Made by a program: the position numbers and the translations under genes. Shown here piece by piece: positions 46,904-55,900 of a DNA stretch of 64,000 nt (the stretch's first letter is position 1; every line of letters begins with the position of its first letter). Location of the stretch: assembly GCA_000799755.1 (NCBI GenBank), contig JUHI01000018.1, forward strand, positions 62,001-126,000. The letters run 5' to 3'. Origin of the DNA: Martinezella tropici (lineage in GTDB: Bacteria; Pseudomonadota; Alphaproteobacteria; Rhizobiales; Rhizobiaceae). The notes below the pieces were generated by a model, which worked only from the letters and a program-made list of their open reading frames with translations, did no database searches and was not told the DNA's origin.

Positions 46904-47057
46904 GAACGGTCCGCGGCGATTTACACGCGGACGACACTAGAATTGCTTCCTTGATAATCCGTTTCTCTTCTCTATTCATATTTAGAGGAAGTACGGATTA
47001 TGCATTATTACTCAAATCTTCGGAAGTACTTTAGAATATTTGCGTTATCGAATATTA

Positions 47058-47486
47058 TTATTGTCCGATAGCCGGGGTCGGTGTCGTCGCCGTGTTGTTC
47101 TGCTGGGCATGCTGTTCGCAATTGGGCGTGCATGACAGCACCGCCCGGTCCGTCTGGCGGAAAACGCGAACTGTGTTGCCTTCATCGATCGACACGAGGA
47201 TCTGCTCGTCGACAATGGCATTGCCATCGGCATCGAGCAGAATGATGTTCGTCGTACCGAAACTCCGGCCGGTCAGCACGATGGTTTTCGGATCGGCCAC
47301 CGTTGCATCGGCGACCTGGGCATTACCGACGATCACCTTGCTGACGGGGCGATCAAGCTTCAATACGCGCGCGTGATCCATATAGACGCGGAGCATGCTT
47401 TCTCCGGCAGCGTTAGAAAGCTGCGGCGTCATGCAGGCCATGGCAAGAATGCCGGCAAGGAATGCTGTTCTGCCGCCGATTGGCAT
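47058..47486 (-). CDS. Stand-alone secretin-N (pilus assembly N-terminal) domain protein
   Basis: A 142-residue exported protein with an N-terminal signal (TAFLAGILAMACMTPQLSNA-A). The mature part matches the pilus_assembly N-terminal domain seen at the start of CpaC: LDRPVSKVIVGNAQVADATV, then TGRSFGTTNIILLDADGN. It lacks the secretin pore. The C-terminus carries two Cys residues and a Gln/Thr-rich tail. It is probably a periplasmic partner of the CpaC ring. The start at 47486 follows AGAGG. Confidence 0.83.
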   Translation of the reverse strand: MPIGGRTAFLAGILAMACMTPQLSNAAGESMLRVYMDHARVLKLDRPVSKVIVGNAQVADATVADPKTIVLTGRSFGTTNIILLDADGNAIVDEQILVSIDEGNTVRVFRQTDRAVLSCTPNCEQHAQQNNTATTPTPAIGQ

Positions 47487-47890
47487 GGCTTGGCCTCTTG
47501 GAAAACTAGGGCGAAAAGAAATTTCTGATAGAATGAGAAAGAATGGTGAATGAACGATTAAGGGTGCGTTCCGCCGTGCAATTATGGCGCAGATGTTCCA
47601 CGTATGGGCTTCGTCGCCACCTTCTCGCATAGTTCATGTATTGTTTCGAGACGAGCCGTATATCTCGCTAATATTCTTACATCTAATAATTTCTATTTGT
47701 CTGAAGGTTTTCTTTAAAAATGAAAGGAACAACATATGTATCACATTAACTATTCTATTTTCGCTATGGTATTTACTGTGCATTAACCTAGTTCTTTAAA
47801 GCGATGGAAACGGCGGGAAGCTACCGTGCAACTCATCCGATCAACGGCAACAGTTGACGGACGTGCTGTCAACAAAGTGGAGTCAAAAAC
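47487..47890. other. AT-rich promoter region of the flp pilin gene
   Basis: This 404-base gap is much richer in A and T than its neighbours. It contains a 16-codon frame with a good AAAGGA site (47736-47786), a TTAACC sequence just after, and an inverted repeat GTTGAC-N9-GTCAAC (47853-47873) before the pilin ribosome-binding site. No further gene is supported. Confidence 0.5.
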
Positions 47891-48073
47891 ATGTCCAAGC
47901 TTTTTTCGCGCTTCCTGAAGGATGAGTCGGGCGCAACGGCAATCGAATACGGTCTGATCGCCGCTCTGATCTCGGTTGCCATCATCACCGGCGCAACCAC
48001 CCTGGGCACCTCGCTCAGCACTACCTTCAACAACATCTCGAACAAGATGACCAACGCACAGGCCAAGTACTAA
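47891..48073 (+). CDS. Flp family type IVb prepilin
   Basis: Major pilin of the Tad pilus, 60 residues. A 14-residue basic leader ends in Gly14, cleaved by CpaA. The mature protein begins ATAIEYGLIAALISVAII, with Glu and Tyr at mature positions 5 and 6 as in Flp pilins. GGAG lies 8 bases before the ATG. It is followed by a terminator and is transcribed apart from cpaA. It is the only pilin gene in the window. Confidence 0.93.
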   Translation: MSKLFSRFLKDESGATAIEYGLIAALISVAIITGATTLGTSLSTTFNNISNKMTNAQAKY

Positions 48074-48110
48074 TCATACTTGGTGCGGTCGCCGTAATCT
48101 AATGCATAAG

Positions 48111-48137
48111 AAAGCCGCCCAAATATTGGGCGGCTTT
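48111..48137 (+). terminator. Terminator after the flp pilin gene
   Basis: AAAGCCGCCCAA-ATA-TTGGGCGGCTTT is a perfect 12-base stem with a 3-base loop, followed by an AT-rich stretch. It would separate abundant pilin message from the cpa genes. Confidence 0.8.
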
Positions 48138-48165
48138 GGATTTTCATTTAGCGTGGGCCGATGAA

Positions 48166-48678
48166 ATGTTAGAAGCCGCAACGTTGTTGATCTTTCCGCT
48201 ATGTCTTTCGATTGCGGCCATTTCCGATTTGATGACCATGACGATACCGAACAGGGTATCGCTCGCGTTGGCGGTGTCGTTCATGGCGCTGGCGCCTTTC
48301 TCAGGGCTGCCATTGTCCGCGCTTGGCATGCATCTGGCCGGAGCCACCATTGTATTTTGCGCCTGTTTCTTGTTCTTCGCGCTCAATGTCATGGGTGGCG
48401 GCGATGCGAAGCTTTTGGCGGCGGCCGCATTGTGGTTCGGCTTTGATTCCTCGCTGGTGGAATTCCTCGTCTATGTCGCATTTATCGGCGGCATCCTGAC
48501 GTTCCTGATTGTTATGCTTCGCTCGCAAGCGACAAGCATCATGGCAATCGGTCTTCCATTGCCAAATTCGTTATTGGTTGCGAAAAAAATCCCTTACGGC
48601 ATTGCAATCGCCATCGGCGGCGTCATGGCCTTTCCCTCCTCGCCGCTCCTGATAGCGGCGACGGGCAGCATGTCCTGA
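48166..48678 (+). CDS. cpaA: Prepilin peptidase CpaA
   Basis: Inner-membrane aspartic peptidase (A24) that cleaves and possibly methylates the Flp prepilin, about 170 residues. The first catalytic Asp is in AAISDLMTMTIPN and the second in GGGDAKLLAA. About six hydrophobic helices are visible. The ATG at 48166 is used; the TTG at 48136 lies within the terminator stem of the pilin gene. Confidence 0.9.
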   Translation: MLEAATLLIFPLCLSIAAISDLMTMTIPNRVSLALAVSFMALAPFSGLPLSALGMHLAGATIVFCACFLFFALNVMGGGDAKLLAAAALWFGFDSSLVEFLVYVAFIGGILTFLIVMLRSQATSIMAIGLPLPNSLLVAKKIPYGIAIAIGGVMAFPSSPLLIAATGSMS

Positions 48679-48743
48679 GCTGCGAGCCGGCGAGTAAAAA
48701 TCGAACTCACACATATAAAATTTCTAATATACGTCAAGTAATC

Positions 48744-48782
48744 ATGGTTAAGTAACAATAAATGTAACTTACCATTAACCAT
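48744..48782. promoter_or_regulatory. Inverted TTAACCAT octamers upstream of cpaB (CtrA-like)
   Basis: ATGGTTAA (48744-48751) and TTAACCAT (48775-48782) are exact inverted copies of an octamer known as a CtrA half-site in Caulobacter. A TTAA-N7-TAAA arrangement starts at 48748. They lie 61 bases or more before the cpaB start. CtrA binding is an inference. Confidence 0.5.
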
Positions 48783-48842
48783 AATTACACCAATTGCCGG
48801 TCATTCTGCAGGGCGAAGAATCCTGTTCGCCAAGGAATGATC

Positions 48843-49658
48843 ATGAAACCCGCTCGCATAATGATACTCGCAGTGGCAGCCATCGCGGCCGGGATGGCCG
48901 GTCTGCTCGCGATGCGTCTTGCGGGGTCGCGCAATATTGTTCCCCAGCAGATTGCAGCGGTGGTGGAGAAGGAGGCGACGGTCAATGTCCTCGTTGCCGG
49001 TGCGAATCTGCCCGTTGGCTCGCGTTTGGGCGCACAATCAATTCATTGGATGCCCTGGCCGGAAAGCGGCATCGTAAATGGCTTCATCACCGAGCGCCAG
49101 CGGCCCGATGCGCTGAAAGATCTGAACGGCGCGGTTGTTCGCCTGCCGATATTCGAGGGTGAGCCGATCCGTGAGGAAAAGGTCGCCGATTCCAACAGCC
49201 GTATCCTGTCTTCATTGCTGCCGGCCGGTAAGCGCGCCGTCGCCACAGAGATTTCCGTCGCCACCGGCGCCGGCGGCTTCATCCTTCCGAATGACCGTGT
49301 TGACGTCATCATGGTGCGCAAGGGATCGCAGCAGCAGCTCGTCACCGAAACCGTACTCAGCAACGTTCGTGTCCTGGCCGTCGATCAGCAGATCGAGGAA
49401 AAGCAGGATGGAAGCAAGGCTGCGGTCGGCGCAACTGCGACGCTGGAGCTGACGCCGGACCAGACCAAGGTCCTGGCCGTCGCGCACCAGATGGCCGATC
49501 GCCTGACGCTGGCCCTGCGCTCCGTTGCCGACGCGCAGCAGCCCGACACGACGGCCGCCGATTATCTGCTCGCTGGCGACAATGGCGGCGGCATGATCCA
49601 AGTCATCAAGTCGGGAGCGATCGTGACCGACGGCCCGAGCGGGCCGAAACCGCAGTGA
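48843..49658 (+). CDS. cpaB: Flp pilus assembly protein CpaB
   Basis: Periplasmic protein, anchored by one helix, of the RcpC/CpaB family, 271 residues; it works with the CpaC secretin. The N-terminal helix (ARIMILAVAAIAAGMAGLLAM) precedes the SAF domain (VLVAGANLPVGSRLGAQSIHW) with LPAGKRAVATEISVATGAGGFILPNDRVDV. The ATG at 48843 is used because AAGGA ends 6 bases before it; the ATG at 48837 is too close. Confidence 0.9.
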   Translation: MKPARIMILAVAAIAAGMAGLLAMRLAGSRNIVPQQIAAVVEKEATVNVLVAGANLPVGSRLGAQSIHWMPWPESGIVNGFITERQRPDALKDLNGAVVRLPIFEGEPIREEKVADSNSRILSSLLPAGKRAVATEISVATGAGGFILPNDRVDVIMVRKGSQQQLVTETVLSNVRVLAVDQQIEEKQDGSKAAVGATATLELTPDQTKVLAVAHQMADRLTLALRSVADAQQPDTTAADYLLAGDNGGGMIQVIKSGAIVTDGPSGPKPQ

Positions 49659-49672
49659 GAAGGGGCGAGACC

Positions 49673-51205
49673 ATGTTCAAGACAAGCAAGAAAGCCAGCC
49701 TTCCTCTCGCAGCCGTTCTTTCCTTTTCGGTTGCCTTTGCAGGTTTGCCCCTGGCCGATATTCCCGCCCTGCTGCGCACGCCATCGGCCTTCGCCGGCGG
49801 CTCCGACAGTATCGTCACCATAGCCGGCCTTGGCACGAAGCGCACCCTGAAGCTCGGGCTCAACAAGGCACTTGTCGTCGATCTCCCGGCCGACGCACAC
49901 GATATCCTCGTTTCCGATCCCAAGATGGCGGATGCGGTGACGCGAACCTCGCGTCGCATCTACCTTTTCGGCAAGACGGTCGGTCAGACCAACATCTTCA
50001 TTTTCGGCGCCGATGGCAAGGAGATCGTCAGCCTTGATCTGCAGATCGAGCGCGACATTGCCGGCCTGCAGGACAATATCAAGCGCTTCATTCCGGACTC
50101 CGACATCAGCGTCGAGATCATCTCCGACAACATCGTCCTCACCGGCATGGTGCGCACACCGCAGGATTCGATCCGCGCCCAGCAGCTCGCCCAGGCCTTC
50201 CTGAAAGGCGGCGAAGCGACGACGCGAAACCAGACTGCCTCCGGCAGCGGCGACAACAACGCAGTCGCCATTTTCGCCGAAGGGCGACAGACGTCGCAGA
50301 TTGTCAATATGCTGCAGATCGAAGGCGAAGATCAGGTAACGCTCAAGGTGACTGTCGCCGAAATCAAGCGCAGCGTCCTGAAGCAGATCGGTTTCGATAA
50401 CCTGGTCAGCAACTCCTCGGGCCTGGGCGTGGCGCAACTCGGTAACATCGGCAATAGCGGAACGACGAACTTCCTCGGAGTAAATGGAGACCCGACGAAT
50501 GCCACCGGCGCCGGCGGCATCTCCACGCTCTTCAAATATGCTCTCGGCAAATACAATATCAGTACTTACCTGAACGCTCTCGAACAGGCCGGCGCCGTGC
50601 GCACCCTGGCAGAGCCGACACTGACGGCGATTTCGGGACAGGCCGCGACCTTCAATTCCGGCGGTCAGACGCTCTATTCTACGACTGACAAGGACGGCAA
50701 TACGACGATCACGCCCTATACCTACGGTATAACGCTGGCTTTCACGCCTGTCGTTCTTGCCGGCGGGCGCATCAGCCTGCATGTGCAGACACAGGTTTCC
50801 GAACCCGTCGCATCATCGGCAACCCCGACTTACAATCAGCGCGCTGCCAATACTTCCGTCGAGCTGCCATCAGGCGGATCGATCGCTCTTGCCGGCCTGC
50901 TGAGCGACAGCGTGCAGCAGACGACCTCCGGAACGCCGGGCGCATCGAAGATACCCATCCTGGGTGCCCTGTTCCGTCAGAAGAGCTTCGAGCGGGATGA
51001 GAGCGAGCTTGTGATCATTGCAACGCCCTACCTCGTGCGGCCAGTCGCGCGCGAGAAGCTTGCTCGTCCTGACGATAATTTTTCGCCGCCGAACGATGCC
51101 GGCGTCTTCTTCATGAACCGTGTCAACAAGATCTACGGCCGCAAGGATGGTCCGCCGGTCGCCGACGCCGATTTCCATGGCACAGTCGGCTTCATCTACA
51201 AGTGA
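49673..51205 (+). CDS. cpaC: Type II/III secretin-like pilus protein CpaC (RcpA)
   Basis: Outer-membrane secretin through which the Flp pilus leaves the cell, 510 residues. The signal peptide is followed by a pilus_assembly N-terminal domain (KALVVDLPADAHDILVSDPKMADAV), a BON-like region and the secretin domain with VRTLAEPTLTAISGQAATFNSGG and VELPSGGSIALAGLL. The start at 49673 replaces an in-frame GTG at 49655. A paralogous stand-alone N-domain protein lies at 47058-47486. Confidence 0.93.
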   Translation: MFKTSKKASLPLAAVLSFSVAFAGLPLADIPALLRTPSAFAGGSDSIVTIAGLGTKRTLKLGLNKALVVDLPADAHDILVSDPKMADAVTRTSRRIYLFGKTVGQTNIFIFGADGKEIVSLDLQIERDIAGLQDNIKRFIPDSDISVEIISDNIVLTGMVRTPQDSIRAQQLAQAFLKGGEATTRNQTASGSGDNNAVAIFAEGRQTSQIVNMLQIEGEDQVTLKVTVAEIKRSVLKQIGFDNLVSNSSGLGVAQLGNIGNSGTTNFLGVNGDPTNATGAGGISTLFKYALGKYNISTYLNALEQAGAVRTLAEPTLTAISGQAATFNSGGQTLYSTTDKDGNTTITPYTYGITLAFTPVVLAGGRISLHVQTQVSEPVASSATPTYNQRAANTSVELPSGGSIALAGLLSDSVQQTTSGTPGASKIPILGALFRQKSFERDESELVIIATPYLVRPVAREKLARPDDNFSPPNDAGVFFMNRVNKIYGRKDGPPVADADFHGTVGFIYK

Positions 51206-51216
51206 GGAGCGGGATC

Positions 51217-51996
51217 GTGACAGCAGCCTTTTCAACGAGCTTAGCGAGAGATCAAAAGATGGTCAGCCCCAAAAGCAATGCGCCTCGCAGCGTCCGGCCA
51301 CGCTTCTCGAAACCGATGCTGATCGCTCCGGTCCTGGCTCTGATATCGGCTGTCAGCGGCTGCGCCGGCTCCCCGGACGGCATGGCGACGAGCGCCATCA
51401 GGGACGATTACCGTCAGCGCCATCCCATCGTGCTCACAGAAAAGGAGCACAGCGTCGACATCCCCGTCGCTGTCAGCGATCGGCACCTGACGACAGGCAT
51501 GCGCGACATGGTTCGCGGTTTCGTGCAGGATTATCGTGCCCATGCAAGCGGCACGGTGGAAATCCTGTCGCCGCGGCAATCGGAAAATGCGCTGGCCGCA
51601 TCGGCACTCAACTCGCAGATCCGTCGGGAACTGGTGACGAGCGGCATTCCGTCGGGGCGGATCGTCAACACCTATTATGCGGCGAACGGCCCCGGCGATG
51701 CGGCGCCGATCCGCCTGCGCTTCTCGGCAACGACGGCAGCCACCAACGCCTGCGGCCAATGGCCGGACGACCTCGCCGATAACGCCTTCGACAATCAGAA
51801 CTATTACAATTTCGGCTGCGCCACCCAGCAAAATCTGGCAGCGCAGGTCGCCAATCCGACCGATCTGATCTCGCCGCGCGCGATGACGCCGATCGATGCC
51901 GATCAGCGTAGCAAGGTCATCAACGATTATCGTACGGGTGCGACCCCCACCAGCACGGCTTCGGTCGGCGGCTTCGGTGGCGGAAGCGGAAATTGA
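51217..51996 (+). CDS. cpaD: Pilus assembly lipoprotein CpaD
   Basis: Outer-membrane lipoprotein of the Tad system, 259 residues. A lipobox VSGC closes the hydrophobic segment LIAPVLALISAVSGC. The mature domain has the CpaD features IVLTEKEHSVDIPV and a C-terminal FGCATQQNLAAQVANPTDLISPR. I start at the GTG at 51217, 7 bases after GAGGAG; an ATG at 51259 would give a more usual signal length but has a poorer ribosome-binding site. Confidence 0.88.
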   Translation: MTAAFSTSLARDQKMVSPKSNAPRSVRPRFSKPMLIAPVLALISAVSGCAGSPDGMATSAIRDDYRQRHPIVLTEKEHSVDIPVAVSDRHLTTGMRDMVRGFVQDYRAHASGTVEILSPRQSENALAASALNSQIRRELVTSGIPSGRIVNTYYAANGPGDAAPIRLRFSATTAATNACGQWPDDLADNAFDNQNYYNFGCATQQNLAAQVANPTDLISPRAMTPIDADQRSKVINDYRTGATPTSTASVGGFGGGSGN

Positions 51997-52027
51997 ATGC
52001 AATGGGCCGGCGCAACGGGATGAAATC

Positions 52028-53299
52028 ATGAACGCCATCGAATACGACATCGGCTCCACTGCCGCGGAAGCGGAGGAGGCCCCGCGCTCGGGCAATCTCG
52101 ACAATCTGCGGCCGCTGCCGCGCATATCCATACACGCCTTCTGCGAAAGCGAGCAGTTGCAGCAGGTGATGGACCAGTGCGCCAATGATCGACGCATGTC
52201 CAAGGTCAGCCTCCGGATTACCAGCGGTAGCGTTGCAGCCGCGGCGAACATGTTCGCTTCGACGCCGACCCCGAATCTCATCATCCTGGAGACCCGCGCC
52301 AATCCCCGCAGCCTGCTGGCGGAACTCGAGCCACTCGCCGCCGTCTGCGATCCGAGCACCAAGGTCATCGTCGTCGGCTATCACAACGATATCGGCCTCT
52401 ACCGGGAGCTCATCCGCAACGGCATCTCCGAATATATCGTGCAGCCGACCGACATGCTCGACCTGATGACGGCGATGGCGTCGATCTTCATCGATCCCGA
52501 TGCCGAACCGCTTGGCCGCAGCATTGCTTTCATCGGCGCCAAGGGCGGTGTAGGCGCGTCCACTATTGCCCATAATTGCGCCTTTGGAATTTCCAGCCTC
52601 TTTTCGACCGAAACCATCCTTGCCGATCTCGATCTGCCCTACGGCACCGCCAATATCGATTTCGATCAGGACCCCGCCCAGGGGATTGCGGAGGCCGTCT
52701 ATGCGCCGGAACGCCTGGACGAAGTCTTCCTGGACCGATTGCTGACCAAATGCTCCCAGCATCTGTCACTGCTTGCGGCACCCTCGATGCTGGATCGCGC
52801 CTATGACTTCGAAGGGCAGGCTTTCCTGCCGGTGCTTGACGTTATGCAGCGCAGCGCGCCGGTGGCGGTCCTCGACGTGCCGCATGTCTGGACGGAGTGG
52901 ACGCGCTCGGTGCTCGGCGCCGTCGATGAGGTCGTCATCTGCGCGGCACCCGATCTCGCCAATCTGCGCAATGCCAAGAACCTGATCGATGCGTTGCGCA
53001 GGCTGCGGCCCAACGACAAGGCGCCGCACCTCATTCTCAATCAGGTCGGCATGCCGAAACGCCCGGAGATCAACCCTTCGGAGTTCTGTGCCCCGCTGGA
53101 GACCGACCCGATCGCCATCATTCCCTTTGACATCAACCTGTTCGGCAATGCAGCCAACAGCGGACAAATGATTTCCGAGACCGATCCGAAGTCGCCGATC
53201 GCGGAGACCTTCTCGCAGATATCGCACATCGTCACCGGGCGTGTTGCTTTGAAGAAGGCAAGAAAGGGCGGTTTGCTTGGCCTTTTGAAGCGAAAGTAA
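52028..53299 (+). CDS. cpaE: ParA/MinD-like pilus localisation ATPase CpaE (TadZ)
   Basis: Cytoplasmic protein of 423 residues that places the Tad machine at the pole. An N-terminal receiver-like domain (IHAFCESEQLQQVMDQ ... DLMTAMASIFIDP) is followed by a deviant Walker ATPase. The P-loop reads KGGVGAST (172-179): the MinD-type signature Lys172 is kept, but the Walker A Lys is Ala177, a change known for CpaE/TadZ proteins that suggests weak or no hydrolysis. The start at 52028 is used; the open frame upstream belongs to cpaD. Confidence 0.9.
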   Translation: MNAIEYDIGSTAAEAEEAPRSGNLDNLRPLPRISIHAFCESEQLQQVMDQCANDRRMSKVSLRITSGSVAAAANMFASTPTPNLIILETRANPRSLLAELEPLAAVCDPSTKVIVVGYHNDIGLYRELIRNGISEYIVQPTDMLDLMTAMASIFIDPDAEPLGRSIAFIGAKGGVGASTIAHNCAFGISSLFSTETILADLDLPYGTANIDFDQDPAQGIAEAVYAPERLDEVFLDRLLTKCSQHLSLLAAPSMLDRAYDFEGQAFLPVLDVMQRSAPVAVLDVPHVWTEWTRSVLGAVDEVVICAAPDLANLRNAKNLIDALRRLRPNDKAPHLILNQVGMPKRPEINPSEFCAPLETDPIAIIPFDINLFGNAANSGQMISETDPKSPIAETFSQISHIVTGRVALKKARKGGLLGLLKRK

Positions 53300-53379
53300 G
53301 TGTTTGATTTCGCGCGGGCTTCCGAAAGTTGGATCTTTCGCGAAGGTCGTGCGGCAGCAGTAGAATTGGAAACAAAGAC

Positions 53380-54864
53380 ATGTTTGGCAAGCGCGGAAGT
53401 GAAGGTCCTGCAAAGAGCGGCGGCGTAACGCCTCCGCCGGCACAGGTGCGTGCGCCCGCCGCTGCGAGTGGGCCAACGGCGCCGGCCGTGCTGATCGAGC
53501 CGTCGCGCGATACCGCGCAGCCGCGTCAGCAGGTAGTCCCGCCGTCGATGCAGACGCCCAGCCGGCGTCGGACCGCGCGCACCGAAGAATATTACGACAC
53601 CAAGTCGCAAGTGTTCTCCGCGCTCATCGACACGATCGACCTGTCGCAACTTTCCAAGCTCGGCAACGAGGCCGCACGTGAGGAAATCCGCGATATCGTC
53701 AACGATATCATCACCATCAAGAATTTCGCGATGTCGATCTCCGAGCAGGAGGAGTTGCTCGAGGACATCTGCAACGACGTGCTTGGCTATGGTCCGCTGG
53801 AGCCGCTGCTCGCTCGCGACGATATCGCCGACATCATGGTCAACGGTTCCGGCCAGACCTTTATCGAAGTCGGCGGTAAGACGGTCGAATCCGAAATCCG
53901 CTTCCGCGACAATGCGCAGCTTCTTTCGATCTGCCAGCGCATCGTCAGCCAGGTCGGCCGCCGCGTCGATGAATCCAGTCCTATCTGCGATGCGCGCCTG
54001 CCCGACGGCTCGCGCGTCAACGTCATTGCCCCGCCGCTGGCGATCGACGGCCCCGCGCTGACCATTCGTAAATTCAAGAAGGACAAGCTGACCCTCGACC
54101 AGCTTGTGCGCTTCGGCGCCATCACGCCGCAAGGTGCGACGCTGCTGCAGATCATCGGCCGGGTACGTTGCAATGTCGTCATTTCAGGCGGTACGGGCTC
54201 GGGCAAGACGACGCTGCTGAACTGCCTCACCAACTATATCGACCGTGACGAACGCGTCATCACCTGCGAAGACACGGCCGAACTGCAGTTGCAGCAGCCG
54301 CATGTCGTCCGTCTCGAAACCCGGCCGCCGAATATCGAAGGCGAGGGCGAGATCACCATGCGCGATCTGGTCAAGAACTGCCTGCGTATGCGCCCCGAAC
54401 GCATCATCGTCGGCGAAGTGCGCGGACCGGAGGTTTTCGACCTGTTGCAGGCGATGAATACCGGTCACGACGGCTCCATGGGCACGATCCACGCCAATAC
54501 GCCGCGCGAATGCCTCAGCCGCATGGAATCGATGATTGCCATGGGTGGTTTCAGCCTACCGGCCAAGACCGTGCGTGAGATCATTTCGAGCTCTGTCGAC
54601 GTCGTCGTTCAGGCTGCGCGCCTGCGTGACGGTTCGCGCCGGATCACCCAGATCACCGAGGTGGTCGGCATGGAAGGCGACGTAATCATCACCCAGGATC
54701 TGATGCGCTACGAGATCGAGGGCGAAGATGCAAACGGCCGGATCATCGGCCGGCACGTCTCCACTGGCATCGGCAAGCCGCATTTCTGGGATCGTGCTCG
54801 CTACTATAACGAGGAGCGTCGCCTGGCAGCCGCTCTCGATGAGATGGAACAGAAGGCGCAATAG
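53380..54864 (+). CDS. cpaF: Pilus assembly ATPase CpaF (TadA)
   Basis: Secretion ATPase that drives Flp pilus extension and possibly retraction, 494 residues. A Pro-rich, probably disordered N-terminus leads to the N-terminal domain and the RecA-like core, with Walker A GGTGSGKTT, an Asp box CEDTAELQL, Walker B MRPERIIVGEVRG and a His box TGHDGSMGTIHAN. All motifs are intact. The ATG at 53380 is preferred to a TTG at 53329. Confidence 0.94.
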   Translation: MFGKRGSEGPAKSGGVTPPPAQVRAPAAASGPTAPAVLIEPSRDTAQPRQQVVPPSMQTPSRRRTARTEEYYDTKSQVFSALIDTIDLSQLSKLGNEAAREEIRDIVNDIITIKNFAMSISEQEELLEDICNDVLGYGPLEPLLARDDIADIMVNGSGQTFIEVGGKTVESEIRFRDNAQLLSICQRIVSQVGRRVDESSPICDARLPDGSRVNVIAPPLAIDGPALTIRKFKKDKLTLDQLVRFGAITPQGATLLQIIGRVRCNVVISGGTGSGKTTLLNCLTNYIDRDERVITCEDTAELQLQQPHVVRLETRPPNIEGEGEITMRDLVKNCLRMRPERIIVGEVRGPEVFDLLQAMNTGHDGSMGTIHANTPRECLSRMESMIAMGGFSLPAKTVREIISSSVDVVVQAARLRDGSRRITQITEVVGMEGDVIITQDLMRYEIEGEDANGRIIGRHVSTGIGKPHFWDRARYYNEERRLAAALDEMEQKAQ

Positions 54865-54872
54865 GAACGACG

Positions 54873-55880
54873 ATGTTCGGTATCGATCCCATAGTGCTGT
54901 TGATTGTGCTGCTGACGGCGGTCTCTGCTGCCGCAGTCTGCTATGGCATCCTTTATTCGCGGATCGAAACACAGAAGAAGACGGAAAGCCGGGTCAACCG
55001 GGTCAAGCAGGCCGAGACCGACCGCGTCAAGGTCAAGGTAGCGCGCGATCGCGTCCAGGAAATGTCGAAGCGCCGCAAATCGGTGCAAGAGACTTTGAAG
55101 GATCTGGAACGGCGCCAGTCCGAAAACGCGAAAAAGAAGCAATCGCTGAAAGCGCGCCTGGTGCAGGCTGGCCTGTCGTTGACGCCGTCGCGCTTCTACA
55201 TCTTCAGCGTGCTGTTCGGCATTTTCGTCACGCTGGTCTTTTTCATCGTCGGCGTGCCGCCCCTCGTCATCTTGGGCATGTTCGTCGCTACCGCCTTCGG
55301 CCTGCCGCGCTGGGTCGTCGGCTTTCTCATCAAGCGCCGGCAGGCGAAATTTCTCGATGAGTTTCCGAATACGCTCGACCTTATCACCCGCTCCCTTCGC
55401 TCGGGCCTGCCGCTCAATGATGCCGTCCGGCTTGTGGCGGCCGAGGCACGCGAACCGGTCAAGACGGAATTCCGGCGCGTGGTCGAGGCGCAGCAGGTCG
55501 GTCTCAGCATGGCGGAGGCCTGTGCACGCATCGCGAACTATATGCCGCTGCAGGAAGTGAACTTCTTCTCGATCGTCATCGCAATCCAGGCCCAGGCAGG
55601 CGGCAACCTGTCCGAAGCCTTGGGCAACCTTTCGAAGGTGTTGCGCGAACGCAAGAAGATGAAGGCGAAGGTCAAGGCGCTGTCGATGGAAGCCAAGGCG
55701 TCAGCCGTCATCATCGGCGCTCTGCCCTTCATCGTCATGACGCTCGTCTATATCACGTCGCCGCAATACATGATGATCCTGTTCACCGACCCGCGCGGCC
55801 ATCTGATCATGATCGCCGCCGCCGTCTGGATGTCGATCGGCATCTTCATCATGCGCAACATGGTCAATTTCGAGATCTGA
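54873..55880 (+). CDS. tadB: Type II secretion F family protein TadB
   Basis: Inner-membrane platform protein of the Tad pilus, 335 residues. One helix at the N-terminus is followed by a long charged cytoplasmic segment, likely coiled (residues about 30-90), and then the T2SSF domain (FLDEFPNTLDLITRSLRSGLPLNDAVRLV) between membrane helices near 105-150 and the C-terminus. The stop is 20 bases before tadC. Confidence 0.92.
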   Translation: MFGIDPIVLLIVLLTAVSAAAVCYGILYSRIETQKKTESRVNRVKQAETDRVKVKVARDRVQEMSKRRKSVQETLKDLERRQSENAKKKQSLKARLVQAGLSLTPSRFYIFSVLFGIFVTLVFFIVGVPPLVILGMFVATAFGLPRWVVGFLIKRRQAKFLDEFPNTLDLITRSLRSGLPLNDAVRLVAAEAREPVKTEFRRVVEAQQVGLSMAEACARIANYMPLQEVNFFSIVIAIQAQAGGNLSEALGNLSKVLRERKKMKAKVKALSMEAKASAVIIGALPFIVMTLVYITSPQYMMILFTDPRGHLIMIAAAVWMSIGIFIMRNMVNFEI

Positions 55881-55900
55881 GTGAAGGGAGCCGTCTAGTC

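Noticed and set aside
47584..47799. A 71-codon hydrophobic frame upstream of the pilin gene
   Set aside because: Its hydrophobicity follows from AT-rich sequence; no ribosome-binding site is present.
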